A stretch of 11,914 bases of DNA. It comes from DATAYF01 sp036272735 (lineage in GTDB: Bacteria; Chloroflexota; Ktedonobacteria; Ktedonobacterales; Ktedonobacteraceae). Of this stretch, positions 5,382 to 11,914 are shown in pieces; position 1 is the first letter of the stretch, and each line of letters opens with the position of its first letter. The translations under genes were made by a program, and so were the position numbers. The notes beneath the pieces were generated by a model. The model ran no database searches. It had not been told where the DNA came from and saw nothing but the letters and a program-made list of their open reading frames with translations. The DNA lies in assembly GCA_036272735.1 (NCBI GenBank), contig DATAYF010000337.1:1-11914 (forward strand), given 5' to 3'.

Positions 5382-6647
5382 TTAGTCTACTGTACCCAGT
5401 AATGACACAACTCGATCCCAAATTGCTGCCGCGACACCAGTTTTGGGCATCACGGGCAGTTCTTCCACGGCTCCATGCGCGTGAAAGATGCTCACTTTGT
5501 TTGTGTCCGTTCCAAAGCCACTGTCCGAGCGTGTCACATCGTTGGCTACCAGTAGATCTAGCCGCTTCTTTCGCAACTTCTCCTGGGCATACTCGGTGAT
5601 CTTCTCGGTCTCAGCCGCGAAACCAACGCGTATCAAGCGCTGATTGGGCAACTGTTTCCCTGGCTGCTTATACAGTGATTCGGCAAGCTCTCCCAAGATG
5701 TCTGGATTTTTGACCAGGCGTAGGGATAACTCACCTTCTGCTTCGTGTTCGCTCAGCGTAAGCGTACCACTGTTTTTTTTGATCTTCTGTGCGGCTGATT
5801 GTGCCGGGCGAAAATCCGCAACTGCTGCACTCATGAGCAGCACGTCGGCACCGGGTAGCAAGCTCCGCACGGCGTCTCGCATCTCTAACGCGGTCTCCAC
5901 CGAGTGCAGCTCTACTCCGTAGGGGGCCGTTAATGCAGTCGGTCCCGCTATAAGTATTACGTGCGCACCTCGGTCTCTGGCTTCACTTGCCAGCGCGTAT
6001 CCCATTTTTCCCGATGAGCGATTGCCTACGTATCTCACCGGATCTATTGGCTCGTGAGTTCCTCCTGCTGTGACAATCACTCGACGACCTGACAGATCGC
6101 CTGTTTTGCCCAGGACCATGCTGATCCCCCCCAACAGGGTTGCCGTGTCGGGTAAACGTCCCGGTCCCACGTCACCAGAGGCCAGGCGGCCTACTGCTGG
6201 CTCGATGATTGTCGTGCCACGCTCTCGTAACAGGGCGAGATTGGCCTGGGTCGCCGGGTGCGTATACATCTCACTGTGCATCGCGGGAGCCAATAGCAAG
6301 GGGGCGCGCGTCGCCAGCGCCACCGCTGTGAGCATGTTAGCTGCCATTCCGTGCGCCAGCATAGCGATACTATTTGCTGTCGCCGGAACGATGGCTAATA
6401 ACTCTGCCGCCTGGGCCAACTCGATGTGTAGCTCAGCCGCTTTGCCTGAGGGTTCCCACAGGTCGTTATACACGGGCCTATGGCTGACGGTCGAAAACGT
6501 GAGCGCACGCACAAACTCTTCCGCGTGCTCCGTCATGATCACATCGACGTGCGCCCCTGCCTGTTGCAATTTGCTTACCAGGTCGACCGCTTTGTACGAT
6601 GCAATTCCACCGCAAACTCCCACGATAATGCGCCTGTTGCTTAACAT
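5382..6647 (-). CDS. coaBC: Bifunctional phosphopantothenoylcysteine decarboxylase / phosphopantothenate-cysteine ligase
   Basis: Coenzyme A biosynthesis enzyme of 421 residues. CoaB joins 4'-phosphopantothenate to cysteine using CTP, and CoaC decarboxylates the product with FMN. The N-terminal CoaC flavoprotein domain (about 1-185) shows VGVCGGIASYKAVDL (9-23), His74 in LHIELA, VPATANSIA (87-95), PAMHSEMY (121-128) and LASGDVGPGRLPD (155-167). The C-terminal CoaB domain shows TAGGTHEPIDPVRYVGNRSS (193-212), AAVADFRP (274-281), KIKK (288-291), VGFAAETE (341-348) and LVANDVTRSDSGFGTDTNKV (366-385). Position 124 is His where PAMN is usual, and 157 is Ser where the E. coli catalytic Cys lies. 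The frame continues upstream through the inverted repeat, but homology starts at ATG 6647, which gives the normal family length. The ribosome binding site is weak. Confidence 0.96.
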   Translation of the reverse strand: MLSNRRIIVGVCGGIASYKAVDLVSKLQQAGAHVDVIMTEHAEEFVRALTFSTVSHRPVYNDLWEPSGKAAELHIELAQAAELLAIVPATANSIAMLAHGMAANMLTAVALATRAPLLLAPAMHSEMYTHPATQANLALLRERGTTIIEPAVGRLASGDVGPGRLPDTATLLGGISMVLGKTGDLSGRRVIVTAGGTHEPIDPVRYVGNRSSGKMGYALASEARDRGAHVILIAGPTALTAPYGVELHSVETALEMRDAVRSLLPGADVLLMSAAVADFRPAQSAAQKIKKNSGTLTLSEHEAEGELSLRLVKNPDILGELAESLYKQPGKQLPNQRLIRVGFAAETEKITEYAQEKLRKKRLDLLVANDVTRSDSGFGTDTNKVSIFHAHGAVEELPVMPKTGVAAAIWDRVVSLLGTVD

Positions 6648-6971
6648 GGTTGGCTTGCTCTTTCCCTTTGCCTCTCTCATATACATGAGAACACTGCTAC
6701 CATAGCATACACGTACATAATGCGGCAAGCTCTGCACCAAGAAGTACCACGCCACTATGTAGTATTTTCTTGCTACTATGTACCTATTGTAAACGATCCG
6801 TGCAAGGAAGTAGCAGAAGCGGTGTTTGGTGTAGGGACCGATTGATCGTGTCCGCCGTAGCTGCCGATCAACGAACTCAGCGCCTGACAACGGTGCGGCT
6901 CCGATGTTGGTTAATCGATAGGGTTGGCCGGACACGATCAATCGGTCCCTACCGGCCTTTCGTGCATCCTC
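6648..6971. other. Intergenic region between FHA-ABC gene and coaBC
   Basis: No gene is supported in these 324 bases. The left part should hold the coaBC promoter: a minus-strand TACAAT (6791-6786) is a possible -10, but no matching -35 is evident. Two ACTATGTA direct repeats start 21 bases apart (6754 and 6775). The right part holds the paired 24-base inverted repeat. No terminator with a T-run is seen after the FHA-ABC stop. Confidence 0.5.
6831..6952. repeat. Perfect 24-base inverted repeat around a 74-base core (MITE-like or paired palindromes)
   Basis: The arm at 6831-6854 begins GTAGGGACCGATTGATCG and ends GTGTCCG. The arm at 6929-6952 is its exact reverse complement. Pairing stops at once outside the arms. 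Each arm can itself fold (GGACCGA...TCGTGTCC with one bulge), so the unit may be two inverted copies of a small palindromic repeat of the GTAGGG type that I associate with Chloroflexi genomes. The core has no ORF of note. I see no target-site duplication. It could be a dispersed repeat, a MITE, or a hairpin at the end of the FHA-ABC transcript. Confidence 0.8.
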
Positions 6972-9900
6972 CTACTTACTACTAACGTGCACGTCTTTGC
7001 GCTTCAAGAAGTAGCCGATGACGCAACCGAGCACGACAATCATAATGATCAAGGCAAACCAGGCTAACAGCATGTGCGCCACCGCCTGGCTTTTGCTGCT
7101 ATCGCTGAACAACGTGCTCACGTAGGCAAAGCTGTCGACACCAAGCGAGTCGCCATGCAAGCCAACGCTGGTGCCCATCGCGATCATGGCCCAGCGCGTG
7201 GGAAAGAAGATCGATAGGAACTGGATGATGGCCGTGCTTTTCAAAGAGAAAATGACGCCCGCGAAGATGACCTGCGGCAGCAAGGCCAGCGGCACCAGGC
7301 TCATCGCACGGTCGTTGTTGGGCACCACCGCCGATATCGTCAGCCCGATCATCAGACCCGCCAGCGAGGTAAGCAACATTGTAATGTAGATCTCCGCGAA
7401 CGGTGGCAGGATCAGATGCGTGGTGATTGGCGAGCGCCAGAAGACGCAGACGACCAGGATCAGGCTTTGCAGCATGCATAGGAGGCCGAGCACGACAAAC
7501 TTCGAGAACATATACGGAATGATACCCAGGTTTACCGAGCGTTCGCGTTTGTAAATTGGGGCCTCTTTGACAATTTCGCGCGCGCCATTGACGCAGCCGA
7601 ACAGGACGGCGGCAAAGGCCATGAAGAAGAGCGTTTTTTGGGCGTCACCGCCCGATCCAACCTGGATACGCTGGTTGATGGCCTGCTGCTGTGTCTGGTT
7701 ATGCGCGGTCAAAAACGCCTGCCCCTGTGGCGTTTTCAAAGCGTCCACGATGCGCTGGCAGTTATTCGAGACGATGTGCGCGTTGGGATTGGTATCAAAC
7801 ACATTTTGCGCGGATGGGCAGGTGACGATACTATTTTGTCCGAATGTTCCGCCGCTCGTCATCAGCACCAGGATCAACGCGATGATCGGAGCCTGCAAGA
7901 GCAGGATCGCCAGGTTGACCGAGTCATTCTTGAGCAGTTCCAGGTAGCGCATCGCCAGAATGGAGAACTGCCGCCAGGGATTGCCGCGTTTAGGTGGCTT
8001 CACCTCGACTGTGGGCATTTGCGGGTTGGCTCGTCCCGCCGGTCCCTGTGCCAGCGACCCCTGCACGTAGCGCTGGTACTCCGGTGATTGCTTGAAGTGT
8101 TGCTCAGCCTGGGCGGGAATATCGGCGTTGTCGTCGGTCGGTTCCAGCGCGCTATAAATTTCCGCGAAGTCGTTTTTGCCGAAGAAGGTCTTGGCCTCGT
8201 TGGGTGGTCCAAAGTAGGCCAGTCGCCCGCCACGGGCCAGGAAGCAGACGTAATCGCAGGCGTTGATATTATTGGTGGCGTGCGTGACCAGTACGATGGT
8301 GCGCCCCCGGTCGGCCAGCTTGCGCATCAGCATCATCATTTTACGATCCAGGCCCGGATCGAGCCCCGATGTTGGTTCATCCAGGAAGAAGACGCTGGGG
8401 TTCGCCAATAGTTCCAGGGCGATGGAGACGCGTTTGCGCTGGCCGCCCGAAAGTTTGTTCACGAGCTGGTTGCGCTGCTTTTTCATGTCCACGTCGGCCA
8501 GCACCTCGTCGATGCGCTGCCGGATCTGCTCTTTCGTGAAGTCGTCGGGCAGGCGCAGCTTGGCCGCGTAGTAGAGCGCCTTCTCTACGGTAAGTTCGCG
8601 GTGAATGATGTCGTCCTGGGGCACGTAGCCCAATTGTGAGCTAAAGGCCGCGAGATGCTTGTAGTAATCCTGCCCGTTATACAGCACAATTCCTTGCTGC
8701 GCCGGTCGCAGGCCATTCAAAGCATCCATCAGCGTCGACTTGCCTGCACCAGAGCCACCAACCAGGGCCACAAATTTGCGTGGCGGGATGGCGAGCGAGA
8801 TGTTGTCGAGCAGCACCACCTGCTTATTACCGTGCTTGACAAGGTTGAGAGCATCGACGCGGATACTATTGCTCTCGTCTTGCTGCGTCAGTTGTATGCC
8901 CGTATATGTCAGTTTGAATGGACCGATGCGTATCTCGTCGCCAGGCTGCAATAGCTGCTGCGTGTGGATACGTTGCGCGTTCACATACACGTGGTTGGTG
9001 CTGCCCAGGTCGATCAGGCGATAGCCGCCGGGGACCTGTTCCAGCCGTGCGTGCTGGCTGGAGACTTGTGGATGATTGAGCACGACGTTGTTGCCAGGCT
9101 GGCGTCCAATGGTGATGACCGGTGCCCCCAGCGGGATCGGATGTATCTCTGGTACGGCTTCCTGAGTCGCGCCAGAGCCATCATTATAGGACAGGGTGAC
9201 GAAAGTACCGTTTTCGTCGCTGATACGGAAAATGTCGCCGCGCGTCAACACCCTGCGGAATGGCTGATTGCCAGGGACGCTCGTTCCCATGAAATCGATA
9301 CCGTTGAGCGTCCTCTCACGGTTGGGATGCGGGTGCGTCAGAACCAGTTGATTACCCTCGTGCACAATTTGCGCGTGAAAGCTCGACACTGTTGGTCGAT
9401 TAATGATGATCGTGTTGTGCGGGTCTCGTCCAATATCGATTACCGGTTGGCTGAGCTGGTAGGTGTGGCGCTCGTGATCGACGTTGGTGCTGACCTCCAG
9501 CGTGGGCACGCCCACACTCACCAATTGTGTGCCGTCGGGCTGGCTGGCTGGCACTGCACCCGGAAATGACGCCTGTTCCGTACCAGTTGGCCCGACGTTT
9601 CTCACTGGTGGAGAAAATGAGGTATGAGCCTGCGGCGTGGCTGCCATGCTGCCCTGAGCGGGGAACACCAACTGCTGCTGTTGTTGCTGCGCTGCTGGTT
9701 GTACGTCTGCTTGTGAGCCACGCGGCGTTTGCGGCACGGCACTCCTAACCTGAAAGAGAAAGGTTGAGCCTGATCCTAAGCCGATAGTATCGTTGGTGCT
9801 CAGTGGAGATTGATGCACGTTTCGCTGGTTGATGGTCAGGATATTCTGCGGTGCAAGCTTTCTGATCGACCATTCTCCACTGCTATAGACAATTTGCGCG

Positions 9901-10058
9901 TGCTGTCGCGACACTGATGGGTCAGATACCACAATATCGTTCGTCGGCTCGCGCCCTATGCTTGTCAAGGGCTTGCTTATTGGGTAGGTATTGCCCGCCA
10001 TGGGGCCTGTAAGAAATTTCACATAGCCAAGAGCCGGGGGACTATTTACCACATCCAT
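6972..10058 (-). CDS. Three FHA domains fused to ABCG-type ATP-binding and membrane domains (Rv1747-like transporter)
   Basis: Probable exporter half-molecule of 1028 residues. FHA1 lies at about 11-104 (IGRE, SRQHA 50-54), FHA2 at about 185-291 (IGRD, SSFHA 225-229) and FHA3 at about 305-387 (IGRQ, SSQHA 333-337, GSTNHVYVN). FHA domains bind phosphothreonine. A Gln-rich linker (105-183, six Gln in a row at 124-129) separates FHA1 and FHA2. The ABCG-type ATPase (about 398-625) has Walker A GGSGAGKST (434-442), Q-loop VPQDD, signature LSGGQ (536-540), Walker B VFFLDE (556-561) and His593. The ABC2 membrane domain (about 695-1018) has about six helices and an outer loop (737-805) with Cys747 and Cys767. 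All ATPase motifs are intact. Mycobacterial Rv1747 has two FHA domains in the same order and is controlled by a Ser/Thr kinase. No kinase lies in this window. The ATG has no good ribosome binding site and a stop is in frame just upstream. Confidence 0.93.
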   Translation of the reverse strand: MDVVNSPPALGYVKFLTGPMAGNTYPISKPLTSIGREPTNDIVVSDPSVSRQHAQIVYSSGEWSIRKLAPQNILTINQRNVHQSPLSTNDTIGLGSGSTFLFQVRSAVPQTPRGSQADVQPAAQQQQQQLVFPAQGSMAATPQAHTSFSPPVRNVGPTGTEQASFPGAVPASQPDGTQLVSVGVPTLEVSTNVDHERHTYQLSQPVIDIGRDPHNTIIINRPTVSSFHAQIVHEGNQLVLTHPHPNRERTLNGIDFMGTSVPGNQPFRRVLTRGDIFRISDENGTFVTLSYNDGSGATQEAVPEIHPIPLGAPVITIGRQPGNNVVLNHPQVSSQHARLEQVPGGYRLIDLGSTNHVYVNAQRIHTQQLLQPGDEIRIGPFKLTYTGIQLTQQDESNSIRVDALNLVKHGNKQVVLLDNISLAIPPRKFVALVGGSGAGKSTLMDALNGLRPAQQGIVLYNGQDYYKHLAAFSSQLGYVPQDDIIHRELTVEKALYYAAKLRLPDDFTKEQIRQRIDEVLADVDMKKQRNQLVNKLSGGQRKRVSIALELLANPSVFFLDEPTSGLDPGLDRKMMMLMRKLADRGRTIVLVTHATNNINACDYVCFLARGGRLAYFGPPNEAKTFFGKNDFAEIYSALEPTDDNADIPAQAEQHFKQSPEYQRYVQGSLAQGPAGRANPQMPTVEVKPPKRGNPWRQFSILAMRYLELLKNDSVNLAILLLQAPIIALILVLMTSGGTFGQNSIVTCPSAQNVFDTNPNAHIVSNNCQRIVDALKTPQGQAFLTAHNQTQQQAINQRIQVGSGGDAQKTLFFMAFAAVLFGCVNGAREIVKEAPIYKRERSVNLGIIPYMFSKFVVLGLLCMLQSLILVVCVFWRSPITTHLILPPFAEIYITMLLTSLAGLMIGLTISAVVPNNDRAMSLVPLALLPQVIFAGVIFSLKSTAIIQFLSIFFPTRWAMIAMGTSVGLHGDSLGVDSFAYVSTLFSDSSKSQAVAHMLLAWFALIIMIVVLGCVIGYFLKRKDVHVSSK

Positions 10059-10119
10059 TCTGCACTACAGCCGCTGTGGTCGTTAGCCTGACGGTGTGAC
10101 GATGACTACGACAGCACAA
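10042..10119 (-). CDS. Possible 25-codon leader ORF overlapping the FHA-ABC start
   Basis: A TTG at 10119 lies 6 bases after a good AAGGAG (complement 10126-10131). It opens 25 codons (LCCRSHRHTVRLTTTAAVVQ then NGCGK) ending in TAG at 10042, so it overlaps the first 17 bases of the FHA-ABC gene in another frame. It is the only good ribosome binding site near that start, while the FHA-ABC ATG itself has none. Translational coupling is therefore an attractive reading. The peptide has no recognised similarity, and a TTG start plus small size keep confidence low. Confidence 0.35.
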   Translation of the reverse strand: MCCRSHRHTVRLTTTAAVVQNGCGK

Positions 10120-10267
10120 CGGTTTCTCCTTTCAATATGAGGTTGTTTGTGGGTGGGTGTGACCCTGTCTTTTCTTCACTAGAAAAACGCTGTACATCTC
10201 TATTTTTGGCATACGCCGCCTTCCTGCGCTATTATACTATAGTCGGCAGGTGAAGGAGATGATGACA
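10059..10267 (-). promoter_or_regulatory. FHA-ABC upstream region with TATAAT box
   Basis: This 209-base gap holds a consensus TATAAT on the minus strand (10236-10231) with no matching TTGACA at 16-18 bases. Transcription from it would start near 10224 and leave about 165 bases before the FHA-ABC ATG, including the candidate leader ORF. On the plus strand the same AT-rich core offers TTGGCA (10206-10211), an 18-base spacer and TATTAT (10230-10235). I see no intrinsic terminator for the upstream membrane-protein gene, so read-through is possible. Confidence 0.4.
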
Positions 10268-11563
10268 CTACATATTTTGCTTTTGATAGGTAATATTACC
10301 CAGGCTCACATCGACAACCAGTGTGGCCTGCGCGTTCGCATTGCCTGGAGTGAGCGGACCATTGTAGCTTGCCATATCACCGCTTTTTTGGATGGGAAAC
10401 GCGAAATTGCTCTGAATGCTGCCCGAATTGGTATTGGTATCTAGGGTTACATTCGTATTTTGTGGCAAACTCATGCTGATGTTGCCCTTTTCGACCGAAA
10501 AATTGAATGAGGAAGGCGACGATGCTTGCTGCCGTTGTGCATTTGCTGCGCCTGGTGCAAGCAGGTTCCCAGCGAACGTGATGTTGCCTTGCCCGGTGTC
10601 AATGGTCGATCCCAGGGCTATGTTGCTCTGTTTGATGGTGATGTTGCCGGTATTGCCCTTGATCTTGAGCAGTCCGCTTACCCCTTGCACGTCGATATTG
10701 CCAACGGATGATTCGATGCCAACCTGCATATCTGGTGTATGTGGTAGGATGCCGGGTGGTAGGACAACGTTGATATCGACGGAGTTGTTGGTGTTGGGCA
10801 TAAGCCCACTACCATCAGGAATGGTCACGTTGACCGTGAGGCTGTTGTTTGTTCCGGCGTTGGCACTGCTGGACGTCGTTTGTGACGCGTGTCCACAGGT
10901 GAGGGCGTTGTTGATAGTCCCTGGTGGTTGCATTTCGACGCTCATATGTTGAAATAACTGTTGCGCTGCTTGCTGGCTGCTAGCCTGCACAATTTTTTTC
11001 GCACTGACGCTGGCCTGTGTAGCCTGGGGATCGACGGTAATAGAAATATTGCCGATCTTGTCGCACACCTGCAACTTTTGAATGGTGCTGAGGTTGATGG
11101 TCTGGCTTTCAGGCTGCGTGTAGGTCCGGTTCCCACCCAGGTTGGGAACGCCCGGCAGTCCTGCCCCCTGCGAGTTGTGCAAACTCACAAAGACGATGGC
11201 GGCGGCGACCAGCGCGATGCAAATGATGCAGGTAACGCAGCCGATAAAAAATGCTGCCAGGAACGAATGGCGATGGTGACGCTGCCTGCCGGGCTGCTCG
11301 TCGTATGCGTACTCGTCGTCGTATTCATCCGCATTCTCGTATGCTGCATACCGTTGCGCTGGTGGTTGTGATCTGCGTCTGACACGTTGTCTCTGTTCCC
11401 ACGATGGCGGTGGGTTGTTGCGGCGTGGTGCGGCATCACGTTGTTGGGGTGGCTGTGATGCGTCACGCTGCCGTGGGGCATTGCTATTGCTGCGGCGTGG
11501 CGGAACGTCGTGCCTCCTTGCGCGTTCGCGTCGTCTGTATTCGCGCTCTCTTTCGTCATCCAT
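10268..11563 (-). CDS. Single-pass membrane protein with DUF4097-like beta-repeat outer domain
   Basis: Protein of 431 residues. The cytoplasmic part (1-100) is rich in Arg, Gln, Pro and Asp/Glu with a DEYDDEYAYDE acidic patch (79-89) and RQRHHRHS just before the membrane. One transmembrane helix spans about 101-127. The outer part carries repeated turns built around G-N/S-I: GNISITV (171), VGNIDVQ (287), TGNITIKQ (305), QGNITFAG (325), KGNISMSL (359), GSIQSNF (381) and LGNITYQK (421). This pattern is typical of DUF4097 (putative adhesin) beta-solenoids, and the call rests on it. Cys167 and Cys223 could form a disulfide. The ATG has GAGGG about 9 bases upstream. The next gene on the same strand, 209 bases on, is the FHA-ABC transporter, so a shared envelope role is plausible. 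Ligand and function are unknown. Confidence 0.75.
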   Translation of the reverse strand: MDDEREREYRRRERARRHDVPPRRSNSNAPRQRDASQPPQQRDAAPRRNNPPPSWEQRQRVRRRSQPPAQRYAAYENADEYDDEYAYDEQPGRQRHHRHSFLAAFFIGCVTCIICIALVAAAIVFVSLHNSQGAGLPGVPNLGGNRTYTQPESQTINLSTIQKLQVCDKIGNISITVDPQATQASVSAKKIVQASSQQAAQQLFQHMSVEMQPPGTINNALTCGHASQTTSSSANAGTNNSLTVNVTIPDGSGLMPNTNNSVDINVVLPPGILPHTPDMQVGIESSVGNIDVQGVSGLLKIKGNTGNITIKQSNIALGSTIDTGQGNITFAGNLLAPGAANAQRQQASSPSSFNFSVEKGNISMSLPQNTNVTLDTNTNSGSIQSNFAFPIQKSGDMASYNGPLTPGNANAQATLVVDVSLGNITYQKQNM

Positions 11564-11914
11564 TAATGGTTGCCCTCTGCTAAAAAATAATGTACTTGTG
11601 TCCTACCATAACTACGTACCAACGAGCTCTACGGTTCATGAGTATTTGGCGCGGATACCTCTGTGCTTCAGCCAGAGGAGGAAGCGCCGCTCCTTGCAAC
11701 AGCATTTCCGGTTCCCGACTGCTCAGAAAGAAGAGGGAGGGGTAGGCTTAAGGCACTCCGGTTCGCGCGGCGTGAGACGGTTCGCCTACAAGCACCTTCC
11801 CAACTGAGTGGTCGAGGTTCCAGACAAGAACGCCGTGCCTGGGTAAAACACACGCGGCGCGAGAGGAACGCTCCTTGTTCGGCATGCTGAGCAAGGACGG
11901 GGCACTTGTCCATT
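11564..11914. other. Right-edge region without an assignable gene
   Basis: I cannot assign a gene in these 351 bases. On the minus strand two frames are open to the window edge, one closing at 11748 and one at 11668. Neither translation has a domain I recognise, and both could be by-products of GC-rich sequence. The promoter of the DUF4097-like gene should lie in the AT-rich left part (about 11575-11640), but I find no good -35/-10 pair. The two-part hairpin at 11648-11688 is listed separately. Confidence 0.4.
11648..11688 (-). other. Two-part hairpin (possible mobile-element end or RNA)
   Basis: Outer stem GGCGC (11648-11652) with GCGCC (11684-11688) and inner stem CCTCTG (11658-11663) with CAGAGG (11673-11678) are separated by a symmetric 5x5 internal loop, with a nine-base apical loop. 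No T-run follows on either strand, so it is not a standard terminator. A subterminal hairpin after an open frame is what IS200/IS605-type elements show at their right end, but no TnpA or TnpB motif is visible to support that. Confidence 0.4.

Noticed and set aside
6648..6941. N-terminal extension of CoaBC by 98 residues
   Set aside because: It translates the inverted repeat and intergenic DNA; CoaBC homology and normal length begin at 6647.
11767..11866. Imperfect repeat GCGGCGTGAGACG / GCGGCGCGAGAGG
   Set aside because: Two mismatches in 13 GC-rich bases; chance is likely.
1..11914. CRISPR array, tRNA, rRNA, phage or toxin-antitoxin genes
   Set aside because: I looked for spaced identical repeats, cloverleaf-like sequences and characteristic proteins and found none.

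Overview
The window looks like ordinary chromosome from a moderately GC-rich bacterium. A member of the Chloroflexota, perhaps Ktedonobacteria, is my best guess. The guess rests on gene style only: a multi-FHA ABCG transporter, a DUF4097-like membrane protein, a lipoprotein sugar-binding protein, and short GTAGGGAC-type palindromic repeats. No rRNA or marker gene confirms it. Almost every gene is on the minus strand, so the layout below runs from high to low coordinates. The only clear plus-strand gene is a small YciI-like protein.

Right part (about 11914 to 6972). The right edge (11564-11914) has no gene I can assign. It holds a two-part hairpin and open frames that run off the window. Next comes a 431-residue single-pass membrane protein with an Arg-rich cytoplasmic tail and a DUF4097-like outer domain of repeated GNI turns. 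It is followed by a 1028-residue fusion of three FHA domains, an ABCG-type ATPase and an ABC2-type membrane domain, resembling mycobacterial Rv1747 but with one more FHA domain. Its start has no good ribosome binding site of its own and overlaps a possible 25-codon leader ORF. A 324-base gap then holds a perfect 24-base inverted repeat.

Middle part (6647 to 4711). coaBC is the bifunctional coenzyme A biosynthesis gene, with non-standard residues at two decarboxylase positions. Just downstream is a possible three-way-junction RNA, then a small unknown coiled-coil protein. A clear intrinsic terminator at 4713-4738 ends this unit and separates it from the convergent yciI-like gene.

Left part (4252 to 1). 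A strong sigma-70-type promoter reads leftward into a probable operon: a MarR-family regulator, a cytoplasmic GH13 alpha-glucan hydrolase, a MalE-like maltodextrin-binding lipoprotein, and the start of a MalF-like permease cut by the window edge. The binding protein and permease would import maltodextrins and the GH13 enzyme would cut them inside the cell. A MarR protein in first position, rather than the more usual LacI-type MalR, suggests the regulator controls the pathway. The divergent yciI-like gene shares the control region. That region holds three direct repeats at a 15-base period, an inverted pair of TTGACAAAG and a 14-base palindrome beside the yciI ribosome binding site. A nested hairpin lies between malE and malF, where E. 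coli also has a palindromic element.

I did not find a clearly new defence or mobile system. The most useful leads are the regulatory DNA around marR, the FHA-ABC/DUF4097 pair with its leader ORF, the structured element after coaBC, and active-site departures in CoaBC and the GH13 enzyme.
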